Part shown: piece by piece, positions 44,298 through 54,908 of the stretch
How the letters are laid out: each line of letters begins with the position of its first letter
Numbering within the stretch: the first letter of the stretch is position 1
Assembly: GCA_900551615.1 (NCBI GenBank)
Contig: URWN01000005.1
Span: forward strand, 9,848-73,847
Reading direction: 5' to 3'
Length of the DNA: 64,000 nucleotides
Source of the DNA: an uncultured Clostridium sp.
GTDB taxonomy: Bacteria > Bacillota > Clostridia > TANB77 > CAG-508
Notes under the pieces: model-generated
The model's input: only the letters and a program-made list of their open reading frames with translations
What the model was told of the DNA's origin: nothing
Database searches by the model: none
Made by a program: the position numbers and the translations under genes

Positions 44298-44328
44298 AGA
44301 ATCTGGGGCGATGACCCCAAATTCCGAT
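44298..44328 (-). terminator. Hairpin after ileS
   Basis: On the minus strand GAATTTGGGG pairs with CCCCAGATTC around TCATCG, one mismatch, followed by only a weak T run. It may reduce read-through from ileS into the next gene. Confidence 0.55.
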
Positions 44329-44329
44329 T

Positions 44330-47300
44330 TTATTTTACAACTTCAACATCTAATTTCAAGTTTTCACCATTGATATTAGTTTCTGTATAATCAGCTCTTT
44401 CAGCATCATAAACAATCTCTAATGCCAAAGTATCATGTTTAATCAATTCTGCATTTTGTTTAATAACATTCTCAAGCATTTCATTTCCAGATACATAAAG
44501 ATTTATTTTATCTAAAACTTCAAATCCTTTGTCTTTTCTCATATTTTGAACTTTTGATAATACCTCTCTTACATATCCTTCTTCTTTTAGCTCTTGTGTG
44601 ATATGTGTATCTAATACAACACCTATTTCACCTTCACCTGCAAATGCAAATCCTTCTTTACCATTCATTGTAATTAGTAAGTTTTCTGAATTTAAAGCTA
44701 TTTGTGTATCATCTATCTCGATGTATTCTACTCCACCGTTTTTTACTGTGTTGGCTAAATCCATTTGATTTTTCTTTGCTATTTCTTGTTTTATTCTAGG
44801 TATTAATCTTCCATATTCTTTTCCTAAAACTGGTAGATTTGGCTTGATTTCAAAGTTTACGTAGTCTGACATTTCTGCTCCTAGTTCAACTTTTTTAACA
44901 TTTAATTCTTCTTTTACTATATCAGAATAGTATTCAGGTAATGTGTTTACAGATATTAGCATTTCTGATAGTGGTTGTCTATTTTTGATATTTACAGAAT
45001 TTCTTGCACTTCTTCCTAGTTTTACTATTGTGTATGCTAAATCCATTTCTTGTTCTAGTTTTTTATCAACTGCTGTTTCGTCATATTCAGGCCATAAGCA
45101 TAAGTGAATGCTTTCTGGTGCTTTTTCATCTAATCCTACAACTAAGTTTTGATAAATTTCGTCTGTCATAAATGGTACAAATGGTGCTGCTACTTTGCAT
45201 AGTGTTACTAGAACTTTATATAGTGTTACATATGCTCCGATTTTGTCTTCTGTTAATTCTTGACTCCAGAATCTTTCTCTATTTCTACGTACATACCAGT
45301 TTGAAAGTTCGTCTGTAAAGCTTTCAATTTGAAGTGCTGCACTTGTTATGTCATATTTATCTAGTTTTTCGTCTACTTCTTTTACTAATGTATTTAATTT
45401 TGAAATTATCCATTTATCCATTATATTTGTAATTTTGAAATCACTATATTTTAATGGATTAAATTGGTCTATTTCTGCATATAAAACATAGAATGAATAT
45501 ACATTCCACAATGTGCTTAAAAATCCTCTTTGTGTTTCTTGAACATTGTTTAAGCTAAGTCTTGTTGGTAACCATGGTGCTGATACTGTATAGAAATGCC
45601 ATCTTGTTGCATCTGCTCCAACTGCATCTAATAATACCATTGGATCTACACCATTTTTCTTTGATTTTGACATTTTTTGTCCGTGTTCATCTAGAACATG
45701 TCCTAAAACTATACAGTTTTCAAATGGTGTTCTTCCAAACAATGCTGTTCCTAAAGCTGTTAATGTATAGAACCATCCTCTAGTTTGGTCAATAGCTTCT
45801 GAAATAAATCCTGCTGGGAAGTTATTATCAAACATTTCTTTATTTTCAAATGGATAGTGCCATTGTGCAAAAGGCATTGAACCTGAGTCAAACCAACAGT
45901 CTATAACTTCTTTTGCTCTTTTCATTTCTTTACCACATTTTGGACATTTTAAATGTACATTATCAATATATGGTTTGTGTAATTCTATATCTTCTGGGCA
46001 ATCTATTGCTTTTTCTTTTAATTCTGCAATACTTCCAATACATTCTTGATGTCCACAGTTTTCGTCTTCACAAGTCCAAATTGGAAGTGGTGTTCCCCAA
46101 TATCTGTCTCTTGAAATTCCCCAGTCAATTACATTTTCTAGAAATTTTCCAAATCTTCCTGTCCTAATTGTGTCTGGATACCAGTTTACTTTGTTGTTGT
46201 TTGCAACTAATTCGTCTCTTAATTTACTCATTGCAACAAACCAACTTTCTTTTGGATAGTATAGTAATGGTGTGTCACATCTCCAACAATGTGGATATGA
46301 GTGCATATGTTTTTCTTTGCTGAATAATTTGTTCTCGTCTGCTAACCATTTACAAATATCTTCGTTACAATCTCTAACAAATCTACCTGCCCATGGTTCT
46401 ACTTCTGGTACAAATCTTCCTGTTTTATCTACTAAATTTACAAATGTAATTCCGTTTTGTTTTGCAACTAAACTATCATCCTCACCATATGCTGGTGCAA
46501 TGTGAACGATTCCAGTACCATCTGTTAGTGTTACATAATCACCATGAATTACTTCAAAGGCTTTTCCATCAACTTTAGCAAATGGCATTAATTGTTCATA
46601 TTTTACTCCTAATAATTCCTCACCTTTGAATTCTTTTACTATTTCATATGGAGTTTCTTTTAAAACTGATTCAATTAAATCTTTTGCTAAAATGTAGTTT
46701 TCATATACTGGTTCTTCATCTGTTCCAATATTTGCTTTTATTTCTGCATATGTATATGATTTATTTACACATAATGCTAGGTTTGATGGTAATGTCCAAG
46801 GAGTTGTTGTCCAAGCAAGAATATATGTGTTTGGCTCAATTGCTTCATTTTCTATATTTTGACCATCTAGAACTTTGAATTTAGCAACACATGTTAAATC
46901 TTTAACATCTTTATAACCTTGTGCAACTTCATGTGAAGATAACGCTGTTCCACATCTTGGGCAATATGGCATAACTTTGTGTCCTTCATATAAAAGACCT
47001 TTTTTCCATAATTGGCTTAAAGCCCACCAAACTGATTCAATGTAGTCATTATGGTATGTTACATATGGATGTTCCATATCTACCCAATATCCAACTTTGT
47101 TTGTCATTTCTTCCCACATATGAACATATGTGAAAACACTTTCTTTACATTCTTTAACGAATTTTTCTACACCATATTCTTCAATTTGTTGTTTTCCAGA
47201 AATTCCAAGTTTTTTCTCTATTTCAAGTTCAACTGGTAATCCATGTGTATCCCATCCAGCTTTTCTTATAACTTGATATCCTTTCATAACTTTGTATCTT

Positions 47301-47506
47301 GGAATTATATCTTTCATAACTCTTGTTTCGATATGTCCAACATGTGGTTTTCCATTTGCTGTTGGTGGTCCATCATAAAATGTGAAATATCTTTTTCCTT
47401 TATTCATATCAAAATTTTTCTTGATTATGTCTTTTTTCTTCCAGTTTTCTGCGACTTCTCTTTCCATTCCTACAAAGCCGTCTTTTAACTCTACTTTTTT
47501 ATACAT
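44330..47506 (-). CDS. ileS: Isoleucyl-tRNA synthetase, long (IleS2-type)
   Basis: 1058 residues from ATG 47506 (AGGAGG upstream). HVGH near residue 55 and KMSKS near residue 600 are the class I signatures. The CP1 editing domain, tRNA-binding C-terminal half and several zinc-binding Cys pairs (CPRCG, CWRCD, CPKCG) are present. The length and the [13 protein letters not shown] signature fit the eukaryote-like IleS2 group, many members of which tolerate mupirocin. It lies 25 bases after the DUF1653 gene under the T-box. Confidence 0.95.
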   Translation of the reverse strand: MYKKVELKDGFVGMEREVAENWKKKDIIKKNFDMNKGKRYFTFYDGPPTANGKPHVGHIETRVMKDIIPRYKVMKGYQVIRKAGWDTHGLPVELEIEKKLGISGKQQIEEYGVEKFVKECKESVFTYVHMWEEMTNKVGYWVDMEHPYVTYHNDYIESVWWALSQLWKKGLLYEGHKVMPYCPRCGTALSSHEVAQGYKDVKDLTCVAKFKVLDGQNIENEAIEPNTYILAWTTTPWTLPSNLALCVNKSYTYAEIKANIGTDEEPVYENYILAKDLIESVLKETPYEIVKEFKGEELLGVKYEQLMPFAKVDGKAFEVIHGDYVTLTDGTGIVHIAPAYGEDDSLVAKQNGITFVNLVDKTGRFVPEVEPWAGRFVRDCNEDICKWLADENKLFSKEKHMHSYPHCWRCDTPLLYYPKESWFVAMSKLRDELVANNNKVNWYPDTIRTGRFGKFLENVIDWGISRDRYWGTPLPIWTCEDENCGHQECIGSIAELKEKAIDCPEDIELHKPYIDNVHLKCPKCGKEMKRAKEVIDCWFDSGSMPFAQWHYPFENKEMFDNNFPAGFISEAIDQTRGWFYTLTALGTALFGRTPFENCIVLGHVLDEHGQKMSKSKKNGVDPMVLLDAVGADATRWHFYTVSAPWLPTRLSLNNVQETQRGFLSTLWNVYSFYVLYAEIDQFNPLKYSDFKITNIMDKWIISKLNTLVKEVDEKLDKYDITSAALQIESFTDELSNWYVRRNRERFWSQELTEDKIGAYVTLYKVLVTLCKVAAPFVPFMTDEIYQNLVVGLDEKAPESIHLCLWPEYDETAVDKKLEQEMDLAYTIVKLGRSARNSVNIKNRQPLSEMLISVNTLPEYYSDIVKEELNVKKVELGAEMSDYVNFEIKPNLPVLGKEYGRLIPRIKQEIAKKNQMDLANTVKNGGVEYIEIDDTQIALNSENLLITMNGKEGFAFAGEGEIGVVLDTHITQELKEEGYVREVLSKVQNMRKDKGFEVLDKINLYVSGNEMLENVIKQNAELIKHDTLALEIVYDAERADYTETNINGENLKLDVEVVK

Positions 47507-47531
47507 AAAAAATTCCTCCTTTTTTTGCTTT

Positions 47532-47789
47532 TTATTTTTTAAAATTTTTTGCAACACTTTCTATATTTTGTAATTCAAATCTGTATTTTTGTTTTACATC
47601 AGGATACTTTTCGTGGTCTACTTCTGATAAAAACATTTCTTTTGGTCTTACCCATAATCCGCAATCTTCGTATAATCTTCTATATAATACCATTTCTTCT
47701 TTTGTTTCAGAATCTTTTGCTATATCTTCTACTAAATAATAGTCACCTTTAAAATGTTTATAAACACCATGTATTTTTAGTTCTTGCAT
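47532..47789 (-). CDS. DUF1653 protein
   Basis: 85 residues from ATG 47789 (GGAGAG upstream). The family's HFKGDYYLV motif near residue 11, then [19 protein letters not shown] and a C-terminal FELQ are present. DUF1653 proteins are small beta-rich proteins of unknown role. It is the first gene after the T-box, hence induced on isoleucine starvation together with ileS. That link may hint at a role in amino-acid or translation stress. Confidence 0.85.
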   Translation of the reverse strand: MQELKIHGVYKHFKGDYYLVEDIAKDSETKEEMVLYRRLYEDCGLWVRPKEMFLSEVDHEKYPDVKQKYRFELQNIESVAKNFKK

Positions 47790-47819
47790 CTTATTCTCTC
47801 CTTTCATTTTTTCGACTTT

Positions 47820-47862
47820 TTTGACACAAATTGCAAGACAAATTTGGACCGTCCCAATGTTT
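47820..47862. repeat. Weak family-2 repeat between T-box and DUF1653
   Basis: GACACAAATTGCAAGACAAA and GGACCGTCCCAATG recall the GACA, TTGC and GTCCC motifs at 17248 and 30393. Pairing is poor, so this is a doubtful member. Confidence 0.3.
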
Positions 47863-48230
47863 CAAAAAAATAAAGCTACTTCTGTCCTAATATTTAGGAC
47901 GAAATAGCTTCTATTCCGCGGTACCACCTATTTTAATAATGTTCCACTATAATTTATTTTAAGTTTTATATAATCACTTATACATTTTACATTATTCTCT
48001 TATTAATCTTTAACGCAGATTTACGTTTAAACTTACTTTGCATTATTAAAATATATATTAAATACTTTAATTTTACAGTTCTGCTCAAAAACAGTTAGGC
48101 GATAACAAATTATTTTTACTTACCAATTTTCACCATCCATTGGCTCTCTAAAAGATATTATATAATTTGTGTTGTCCTTACTTTTGTTTTTATTATATTC
48201 TTAAATTAGATTAAATCTACTACCTAATTT
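47862..48230 (-). promoter_or_regulatory. T-box riboswitch, isoleucine-specific
   Basis: On the minus strand the antiterminator carries GGTGGTACCGCGG (47916-47929), the universal T-box sequence. A terminator with AAGCTATTTC and GAAGTAGCTT arms and a T run follows (47862-47911). Stem I shows the AGAGAG and GGATGGTGAAA motifs (48123-48149). The likely specifier codon is ATC (Ile) at 48101-48103, followed by G. Uncharged tRNA-Ile would stabilise the antiterminator and turn on DUF1653 and ileS. Confidence 0.92.
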
Positions 48231-48236
48231 TCAAAT

Positions 48237-48264
48237 ATTATATCACATTTTTTTAAAATTTCAA
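48237..48264 (-). promoter_or_regulatory. Promoter of the ileS T-box transcript
   Basis: On the minus strand TTGAAA (48259-48264), 16 bases, TATAAT (48237-48242), immediately upstream of the T-box. Confidence 0.75.
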
Positions 48265-48399
48265 TACTTTTAAAATATTTTTTATAAATACTATATATTA
48301 ATAATTTAATAATATATTGCAAATAATAAATATAAACCAAATTAGAAATTATCATCTTTATACATTTTTATTTTTATAAAAAGGAGTTTTATTATAATA

Positions 48400-49062
48400 A
48401 TGAATCAAATTTTACAAACGTATCTAAAAAATGAGTCATACAAATCTAAAATTAAAAAAAATTTTAAAATACAATTATATTTCTCAATTTTGCTAATTGT
48501 TTTTATTTTTGGAACTTTTATATATAAATCAATAAAAATATCTAAACAAGAAAAATATTCAGAGCAAATCCTTGAAAATTATAATATTATAAGAATTTAC
48601 TCAAACTTATCTTCTATTAATACTGAACCTGATTCTTTAATTACTAAAAATAATATAACATCAGATAAGCAAAACATTTTAGGAACAATAAGTATTCCAA
48701 AGTTAAATATTCAATATCCTGTTTTTTCTAATTTTGATAATGAATTTTTAAAAATCTCACCTTGTAGATTTTTTGGACCAAATTTTGGTGAAAATGGTAA
48801 TATCTGTATTGCAGGTCATAACTATGATAATAATAAGTTCTTTAGTAATATCGCTTCTCTAAATGTTAATAATAAAATTCTTCTTACCAACAATTTAAAT
48901 AAAATATTTTGTTACTATGTAAAAAAAATATATGAAGTCAAACCTGATGATTTATCTCCTATATATTCATATGATAATAGTAAGAAGCAATTAACACTTG
49001 TTACTTGTAATAATAGAAATAATAACAGAATTATAGTAATTTCCTACAATATAAAAAAATGA
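48400..49062 (+). CDS. Sortase
   Basis: 220 residues. A membrane anchor lies at residues 27-45; the catalytic domain shows GTISIPKLNI near 95, His140 in AGHN, Cys203 in LVTCNN and Arg210. These three residues define the sortase active site. The small size suits classes D or E, which attach surface proteins or sporulation-related proteins to peptidoglycan. No LPxTG substrate gene is adjacent. AAGGAG precedes ATG 48400. It is divergent from the T-box promoter. Confidence 0.87.
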   Translation: MNQILQTYLKNESYKSKIKKNFKIQLYFSILLIVFIFGTFIYKSIKISKQEKYSEQILENYNIIRIYSNLSSINTEPDSLITKNNITSDKQNILGTISIPKLNIQYPVFSNFDNEFLKISPCRFFGPNFGENGNICIAGHNYDNNKFFSNIASLNVNNKILLTNNLNKIFCYYVKKIYEVKPDDLSPIYSYDNSKKQLTLVTCNNRNNNRIIVISYNIKK

Positions 49063-49115
49063 AACACCTTATATATAAAGTATTTCACTATAATCACTAT
49101 ATATTTTTAATGTTA

Positions 49116-49457
49116 TTAAACTTGTTTAAATAACCAGTCAATTCCTTTACTATTAATTGTCTTTTTATTTTGTGCTTTTGCTTCAACATCATCAGCCCAT
49201 AGATATGCTAAAAATGTTACTAGTAAAAATGCAAAATCAACAGCCATATTAATTGTTAATGTTGAATATAAATATGAATATTCTGCTTTTAATGTTAACA
49301 TTTGAACTGTATGTATTATTAAATCTAATACAAATGCAAACAACGGAATTGCTGCAACTAAGCTCTTTTTTAATTCTTGTGATAAGTATATAAGTAATAC
49401 TGTAGCTATTGTTACTAATAATAATGTAAATATATTTGTTAAATCAAAAATAAACAT
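49116..49457 (-). CDS. Small four-helix membrane protein
   Basis: 113 residues from ATG 49457 (GAGGG upstream; an in-frame ATG at 49499 lacks it). Four hydrophobic helices are predicted, with a charged end containing DDVEAKAQNKKT. No family is recognised. It lies between sortase and glmM on the minus strand without close partners. Confidence 0.65.
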   Translation of the reverse strand: MFIFDLTNIFTLLLVTIATVLLIYLSQELKKSLVAAIPLFAFVLDLIIHTVQMLTLKAEYSYLYSTLTINMAVDFAFLLVTFLAYLWADDVEAKAQNKKTINSKGIDWLFKQV

Positions 49458-49614
49458 TTTTTTCCCTCTTTCTCTTTTGTTATGAATAAATATTATCATT
49501 TTTTATTATTTATTTCAATATATTTTTAAAAAATATATTATTACTTTTTAATTACAATTTTATTACATGTATATTACATTTTTTATTTATCTCAATAAAC
49601 TCTATATAATAAAT

Positions 49615-50979
49615 TTATTTTAATTTTTCTTCTATCAATTTAGCTATTTCTTTTGCTTTTTGAGTTATATATTTTTGGTCTTCTCCTTCTATCATGACTC
49701 TTACTAGTGGTTCTGTTCCTGATGGTCTAATTAAAACTCTTCCATTTCCAGCAAATTCTTTTTCTAATTTTTCTATTGCATCTTTTATTTCACTATCTTT
49801 ATCATAATCATATTTTTTTTCTGAATTTACTTTAGCATTTATTAATACTTGTGGATATAACTTAATTATTTCAGCCATTTTTGAGGCTTTTTCATTTTCT
49901 TCTAATATCGCTTGAATTAGCATTAATGATGTTAAAATACCATCCCCAGTTGGATTGTAATCTAATAATATTACATGACCTGATTGTTCTCCACCTAAAT
50001 TGTATCCATCTTTTAGCATTTCTTCTAATACATATCTATCTCCAACTTTTGTTTGAATTAGCTCTAACCCATTGTCTCTTGTATATTTATGCAAACCTAA
50101 GTTACTCATTACTGTCGCAACTACTGTATCTTTTGCAAGTTTTCCTTTTTTCTTTAAATAATTTGATACAATAGCCATTATCATATCACCATCTATTTCA
50201 TTTCCATTTTCATCAACAGCCAAGCATCTGTCTCCGTCACCATCATATGCAACTCCAAGACTTAATTTGTTTTCTACTACAAATTTTTTCAAAGATTCTA
50301 AATGTGTTGAACCACAATTATCATTTATATTTATTCCATCTGGATTGTTATGTATTATTTTATATTTTATTCCTAATGCTTTAAAAACCTTTTCTGCAAC
50401 AACTGATGTAGCTCCATTTGCTGTATCTATACCAACTACAAAATCTTCCCTGTTTAATTTTTCAAAATTATCATCAAAATTTTTCCTAAAGAAATATACA
50501 TATTCATCTAATAAATCTTGTCTATATTCAGACACACCTATTTTGCTACTTACTGCTGTTAATTCATCAATTTTACCAGAATCCATTACTTCTTCAATTT
50601 CTTCTTCTAAACTATCTGGTATTTTCATACCTTTATTGCTAAAATATTTTATTCCATTAAATTCAAATGTATTGTGTGATGCAGATATAACAACACTTGC
50701 ATCTGCTTGTAATTTTCTTGTTAAATAAGCTACAGCTGGTGTTGGTATAACTCCTAATAATTTAACATTTGCACCATAACTTAAAAATCCTGCAACCATG
50801 GCGCTTTCTATTAAAGTACCTGATATTCTTGTATCTCTTCCTATTAAAATTGTTGGTGTATGGTCTGTATGTTTTGATAAAACATATGCTCCAGCTTTTG
50901 CAACTTTATACACTAATTCAGGTGTAAGTTCTGTGTTTGCAATTCTTCTTATCCCATCTGTTCCAAAATATTTTCTCAT
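49615..50979 (-). CDS. glmM: Phosphoglucosamine mutase
   Basis: 454 residues, the usual length. The N-terminal GTDGIRR motif, the phosphorylated Ser101 in SASHN, the metal-binding DGDGDR near 243, the EQSGH sugar loop near 325 and the RPSGTEP phosphate-binding loop near 413 are all seen. It converts glucosamine-6-phosphate to glucosamine-1-phosphate for UDP-GlcNAc, feeding peptidoglycan and surface glycans. It is followed on the left by a gap with no clear terminator. Confidence 0.96.
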   Translation of the reverse strand: MRKYFGTDGIRRIANTELTPELVYKVAKAGAYVLSKHTDHTPTILIGRDTRISGTLIESAMVAGFLSYGANVKLLGVIPTPAVAYLTRKLQADASVVISASHNTFEFNGIKYFSNKGMKIPDSLEEEIEEVMDSGKIDELTAVSSKIGVSEYRQDLLDEYVYFFRKNFDDNFEKLNREDFVVGIDTANGATSVVAEKVFKALGIKYKIIHNNPDGININDNCGSTHLESLKKFVVENKLSLGVAYDGDGDRCLAVDENGNEIDGDMIMAIVSNYLKKKGKLAKDTVVATVMSNLGLHKYTRDNGLELIQTKVGDRYVLEEMLKDGYNLGGEQSGHVILLDYNPTGDGILTSLMLIQAILEENEKASKMAEIIKLYPQVLINAKVNSEKKYDYDKDSEIKDAIEKLEKEFAGNGRVLIRPSGTEPLVRVMIEGEDQKYITQKAKEIAKLIEEKLK

Positions 50980-51047
50980 AAAATATACTTCCTTTCAAAA
51001 TTCTGTTATTAACATCACCCTTATTTATAAAGATTCTATTTTAAATT

Positions 51048-51088
51048 TTTGGGATTAAGGCAACATATCCCTCAATTCCAATTTTTTA
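51048..51088. terminator. GGGATT-type hairpin
   Basis: TTGGGATTAAGG and CCTCAATTCCAA pair with one mismatch around CAACATATC; a T run follows only on the plus strand, although both flanking genes read minus. It shares the GGGATTAAGG arm with the 26255 hairpin. Confidence 0.5.
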
Positions 51089-51871
51089 GTTCCTTTTTAA
51101 ATACATCATTATTTTTTCTTTAAATGTTAATGTTACTTCTTCTGGTTCTTCTATATCTATTCTTTTATTTTCTAATGCTAACCTAGGATTTATTGTTGTT
51201 AATTCTTCTAATTTTTGTTCTCCTACTATATTTTCTATTTCTTGTAATGCTTGTGGTATTTTTTTGTATATAGTATTTTGTCTATGTACATCACTTCCAA
51301 GAAAATGAACCATGTTTGCCTCTAAGAATTTTTTAACTGTCATTTTAGCTTTTTCGCCATATTGTCCTAAAATACTACCATAATTTGATTGCATTAATAC
51401 TCCTTTTTGTATTAAATCATAAACAAGTTCTGGTTCTTTTTGTACAAAACTATACCTTTCAGGATGAGCTAATACTGGTATAAGTTTATTCTCTTCTAAT
51501 GAATATATTACATCATATAAATTCATTGGTTCTGCATTCATTGGCATTTCAAATAAAACATAACTACTATTATTAATTGTAGAAGCCTTTCCATCTATTA
51601 GTAGGTTCATCATATTATCTGATATATATATTTCATTTCCTAAATATAAATTTGTTTTTATTCCTTTTGTTTTTAAATTATCACTTATTGCTTTTACCCA
51701 TATATCTCTTTCTGGTGCATCTGTTTCATAATACCCTTCTATATAATGTGATGTTAATACAATTCCTTCAAAGCCTACTTCTTGTGCTTCTTTTAATAAG
51801 TTAAATGTTTCTTCTACGCTTCTAGAACCGTCATCTATGTTTGGTATTATGTGTGAATGAAAGTCTATCAT
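51086..51871 (-). CDS. CpsB/YwqE-type protein-tyrosine phosphatase
   Basis: 261 residues with the PHP fold. HSHIIPNIDDG at residues 4-14 gives the metal-binding His residues; further His residues are in TSHYIEGYYE near 41, AHPERY near 137 and GSDVHRQN near 197. Members dephosphorylate the C-terminal tyrosines of BY-kinases that control capsule or exopolysaccharide export. The kinase gene lies 17 bases upstream, consistent with this role. Confidence 0.92.
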   Translation of the reverse strand: MIDFHSHIIPNIDDGSRSVEETFNLLKEAQEVGFEGIVLTSHYIEGYYETDAPERDIWVKAISDNLKTKGIKTNLYLGNEIYISDNMMNLLIDGKASTINNSSYVLFEMPMNAEPMNLYDVIYSLEENKLIPVLAHPERYSFVQKEPELVYDLIQKGVLMQSNYGSILGQYGEKAKMTVKKFLEANMVHFLGSDVHRQNTIYKKIPQALQEIENIVGEQKLEELTTINPRLALENKRIDIEEPEEVTLTFKEKIMMYLKRN

Positions 51872-51888
51872 TGTTGTTCTCCTCTTTA

Positions 51889-52917
51889 CTATTTTTCTTT
51901 GTTGTTTGTTGTATCTTTATTTTTTTCTTTTTCTAAATAAGTATTTATTTGATTTAAAATATCGTTTGTTCTATCCTGCATTTTTTTTTCTTTTTCTATG
52001 TCTTCTTCACTCTCTACTTTTTTATCTAATTTTTCTTCATATTTACTATCTTCTCTGTTATTACTCTTATGTGAATCTTTTTTCATAATCCTTTCGAAGT
52101 TTTCTGATTGTTTCTTTATTTCATCTGTTAAATCATCCAAATTATTTTTTTTGTCTTCATTTACTATTTCTTTTGTTTCTTTTTCTCTCTTTTTAAATTC
52201 TGGATCTATTGTACTAGCTGTTGTTGAAGCATAATAATAATTTTCATTATATTTTTTTATTGAAACAGGCATTTTATTAATAACTACACCTGCTAAATTT
52301 CCACCTACATTTTTAATATTTCTAACTATTTTCTCTAAATTGTCTTTTTTAGTTTCTTTATGTGCTGTTACAATAACTGTAGAATCTACTATTCTTGATA
52401 ATATAACTGAGTCTGTTACTAATTCACATGGTGTTCCATCTATTACTACAATATCACATACACTCTTTAAGTTCTTTAATAATTTGTTCATTTGATCAGA
52501 TACTAATAATTCTGAAGGATTTGGTGGTATATTACCTGCTGTCATAATTAATAAATTATTAACCTCTGTTCTTTGTAAATATTTTGATATATCTGGCTCT
52601 TCTCCTTCTTCTAAATCCATACCAGATAAATAATTTGAAAGTCCTGGACGTGGTAAAGCATCAAAAATTTTATATTGTCTACCTTTTCTCATATCTGCGT
52701 CTATTAAAATAACCTTATTTCCAGCTTGTGCAAAAGTCACAGCCAAATTAGATGCAACCCAGCTTTTTCCTTCTCCTGGAAAAGTTGATGTTATTAATAA
52801 TGTTTTTAATTTTTTATTTGCATTCATAAATTGAATGTTTGTTCTTAATGTTCTAAATACTTCTGAAACAGGTGATTTTGGATCTTTTTGAACTATTAAT
52901 TCTTTGTTTGACTTCAT
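51889..52917 (-). CDS. CpsD/CapB-type tyrosine kinase
   Basis: 342 residues. The kinase core has Walker A TFPGEGKS with Lys51, Walker A' LIDADMRKGR near 72 and Walker B IVVIDGTP near 155. Past residue 200 is an ENYYYAS tyrosine cluster and a highly charged tail of about 120 residues rich in Lys, Glu and Asp, longer than usual. BY-kinases autophosphorylate tyrosines and govern polysaccharide chain length. It overlaps the Wzz gene by four bases (ATGA). Confidence 0.92.
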   Translation of the reverse strand: MKSNKELIVQKDPKSPVSEVFRTLRTNIQFMNANKKLKTLLITSTFPGEGKSWVASNLAVTFAQAGNKVILIDADMRKGRQYKIFDALPRPGLSNYLSGMDLEEGEEPDISKYLQRTEVNNLLIMTAGNIPPNPSELLVSDQMNKLLKNLKSVCDIVVIDGTPCELVTDSVILSRIVDSTVIVTAHKETKKDNLEKIVRNIKNVGGNLAGVVINKMPVSIKKYNENYYYASTTASTIDPEFKKREKETKEIVNEDKKNNLDDLTDEIKKQSENFERIMKKDSHKSNNREDSKYEEKLDKKVESEEDIEKEKKMQDRTNDILNQINTYLEKEKNKDTTNNKEK

Positions 52918-53627
52918 CTTCTTCTTTTTCCTCCTTTGTTTTTAGCAATCTCAAAACTGTATAATGGTATTGATGCAATTACTGGCACATTACAAAGCTT
53001 TTCAACCTCTTCTGAACTTTTTATTGTTGTATCTAACATATTTGCAACTAATACAAATACTATGGCAACAAATAAACCTACAAATGTAAACATTATAACA
53101 TCTTTTGCATGATTTATATTAGATGGTGTTGTACTTATTTCTGCTTGATCTAAAATTTGTACATTGTTTATATTATAAATTTCAGATACTTTTTGAGTAA
53201 AAACTTTTGCTATTTCATTAGCTATGTTATATGCATTTGTTGCATTTTTATCTGTTACAGATATTTTTATTAATTCCGTATCTTTTACGGAACTTACTGT
53301 TATACTATTTCTTAACTCATCTTCTGTTTCATCAATTCCCAAATTTGAAATAACTTGCCTTGTTACATTTTTACTCTTTACTAATTCACTATATGTTGAT
53401 ACTAATTTAGAGTTTAATGTTATATCACTTGTTGTTATTGTATTAGTCTTAGAATTTGAACTTTCTGATGTTGCTAACAATAATGTTGTTGAAGATGTAT
53501 ATTTAGGTGTAATAAATCCTACTGAATATATAATTCCTATAAACATAAAAATAATAGTTATAAGTATAATACTTACCTTTTTATTCCAAAATAACATTAT
53601 AAATTCTTTTAAATCAACTTCTTCCAT
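52914..53627 (-). CDS. Wzz/CapA-type polysaccharide co-polymerase adaptor
   Basis: 237 residues from ATG 53627 (AAGGAGAGG upstream). Two membrane helices (about residues 18-40 and 163-185) flank an extracellular domain of about 120 residues, with the Pro-rich loop QAEISTTPSNINHAKD before the second helix. This is the activator partner of the CpsD-type kinase encoded next, and it sets chain length during export. Confidence 0.9.
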   Translation of the reverse strand: MEEVDLKEFIMLFWNKKVSIILITIIFMFIGIIYSVGFITPKYTSSTTLLLATSESSNSKTNTITTSDITLNSKLVSTYSELVKSKNVTRQVISNLGIDETEDELRNSITVSSVKDTELIKISVTDKNATNAYNIANEIAKVFTQKVSEIYNINNVQILDQAEISTTPSNINHAKDVIMFTFVGLFVAIVFVLVANMLDTTIKSSEEVEKLCNVPVIASIPLYSFEIAKNKGGKRRR

Positions 53628-53710
53628 TTTTCCTCTCCTTTTATCTTCCGAATTAAACATTAATATTTTATCATACTGTATTTTTAGTATCAAGTAATTT
53701 TATAAAAAAA

Positions 53711-54799
53711 TTACATTTGGTACATATATTTTATAAAATCTTTTTTAGCTTTTTCTGTATCTGTTACATATAGATATGCATTGTTTTCATAAATTTCGTT
53801 ACTATATTCCAATGCTGGCAACATTACTGAAGTAATATTGTTTAAATATTCATTTTTATTAGATATAAAATCTGGTAACATTGCTGTATATTTTGCTACA
53901 TTTATATTTGTTGTTACTTGGCTTAATATTAAATCTAATATTCTTGATATTTCTTTTGGTTCTTTACTTGCAATTTTATTAAGCATAGAAATAAATACGT
54001 CTCTTTGTCTTCTTGTTCTTCCATAATCGCCATGTTCACTATTTTTGTTGTTTGTTCCAGACATTCTTTCTTTCACATATGCCGCTGCTTGTTCTCCTGT
54101 TAAAGTAACTTTTCCATATCTAGTAAGTTTTTTTGTTGGTTTTCCTGAAAACTTGTAAAACATGTCTACATATTCATTTACCCATTTCATTTCATCTTGT
54201 GTAACATTTACTTCTACTCCGCCTAATTCATTTATGATGTCATACATAGAAGATATGTTTATTGTTACATATTCTTTTAAATTTAAGTCAAATGTTTGAT
54301 TAACTGTTTTTAAGGCTAATTGTTCTTTCCCTGTTGCAAATGCGTAATTTATTTTATATCTGTTTTTTACTCCATCTATTTTTGCTGCTGTATCTCTTGG
54401 GATACTTATTAATTTTATGCTTTTATATTTTGGATTTACAGATATAATCATCATAGCATCACTATTTCCACCATATGTATCACTCATATCTTTTGAGTCA
54501 GAACCTAAAAGCATTATATTTATTACTTGATCATATTCCTTTTTTGTTAATCCTTCAATTTCACTATAAATATCATCATTTGTTCCTAAATCGTTCTCAT
54601 CTAAATCTTGAAAATTTATCTTTGAAAATTTTCCATTTATAAATGTTCCTGCTACTATTCCGAATGCTATTATTATTACTAATATTACTATTAAAATTAT
54701 TTTTATTATTTTACCTTTTTTTCCTTTTTGTTTTTTTGTTTTTTCCTTTTCTGCTGAGTGTTTTCCTGCTTTTTTTCTTTTTTCTTGTTCTTCTTCCAT
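53711..54799 (-). CDS. LytR-CpsA-Psr (LCP) family protein
   Basis: 362 residues from ATG 54799 (GGGAG six bases upstream). A very basic cytoplasmic tail (residues 1-30) precedes one membrane helix (about 33-55). The LCP domain follows with LLGSD near 100, Arg in SIPRDTAAKIDG near 135 and RTRRQRD near 262. LCP enzymes attach polysaccharides or teichoic acids to peptidoglycan outside the cell. It heads the phosphatase, kinase and Wzz genes. Confidence 0.93.
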   Translation of the reverse strand: MEEEQEKRKKAGKHSAEKEKTKKQKGKKGKIIKIILIVILVIIIAFGIVAGTFINGKFSKINFQDLDENDLGTNDDIYSEIEGLTKKEYDQVINIMLLGSDSKDMSDTYGGNSDAMMIISVNPKYKSIKLISIPRDTAAKIDGVKNRYKINYAFATGKEQLALKTVNQTFDLNLKEYVTINISSMYDIINELGGVEVNVTQDEMKWVNEYVDMFYKFSGKPTKKLTRYGKVTLTGEQAAAYVKERMSGTNNKNSEHGDYGRTRRQRDVFISMLNKIASKEPKEISRILDLILSQVTTNINVAKYTAMLPDFISNKNEYLNNITSVMLPALEYSNEIYENNAYLYVTDTEKAKKDFIKYMYQM

Positions 54800-54837
54800 T
54801 TTTTCTCCCTCTAGATTCATTTTTATTTTACTATAAT

Positions 54838-54866
54838 ATCATATATTTTTTTGAAGAAAAAGTAAA
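54838..54866 (-). promoter_or_regulatory. Probable promoter of the LCP/capsule-control operon
   Basis: On the minus strand TTTACT (54861-54866), 17 bases, TATGAT (54838-54843), about 40 bases before the LCP start. Confidence 0.45.
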
Positions 54867-54908
54867 GTGTTTTTAAGATATTATTTATTTTTTCGACAAA
54901 AAAAATTA

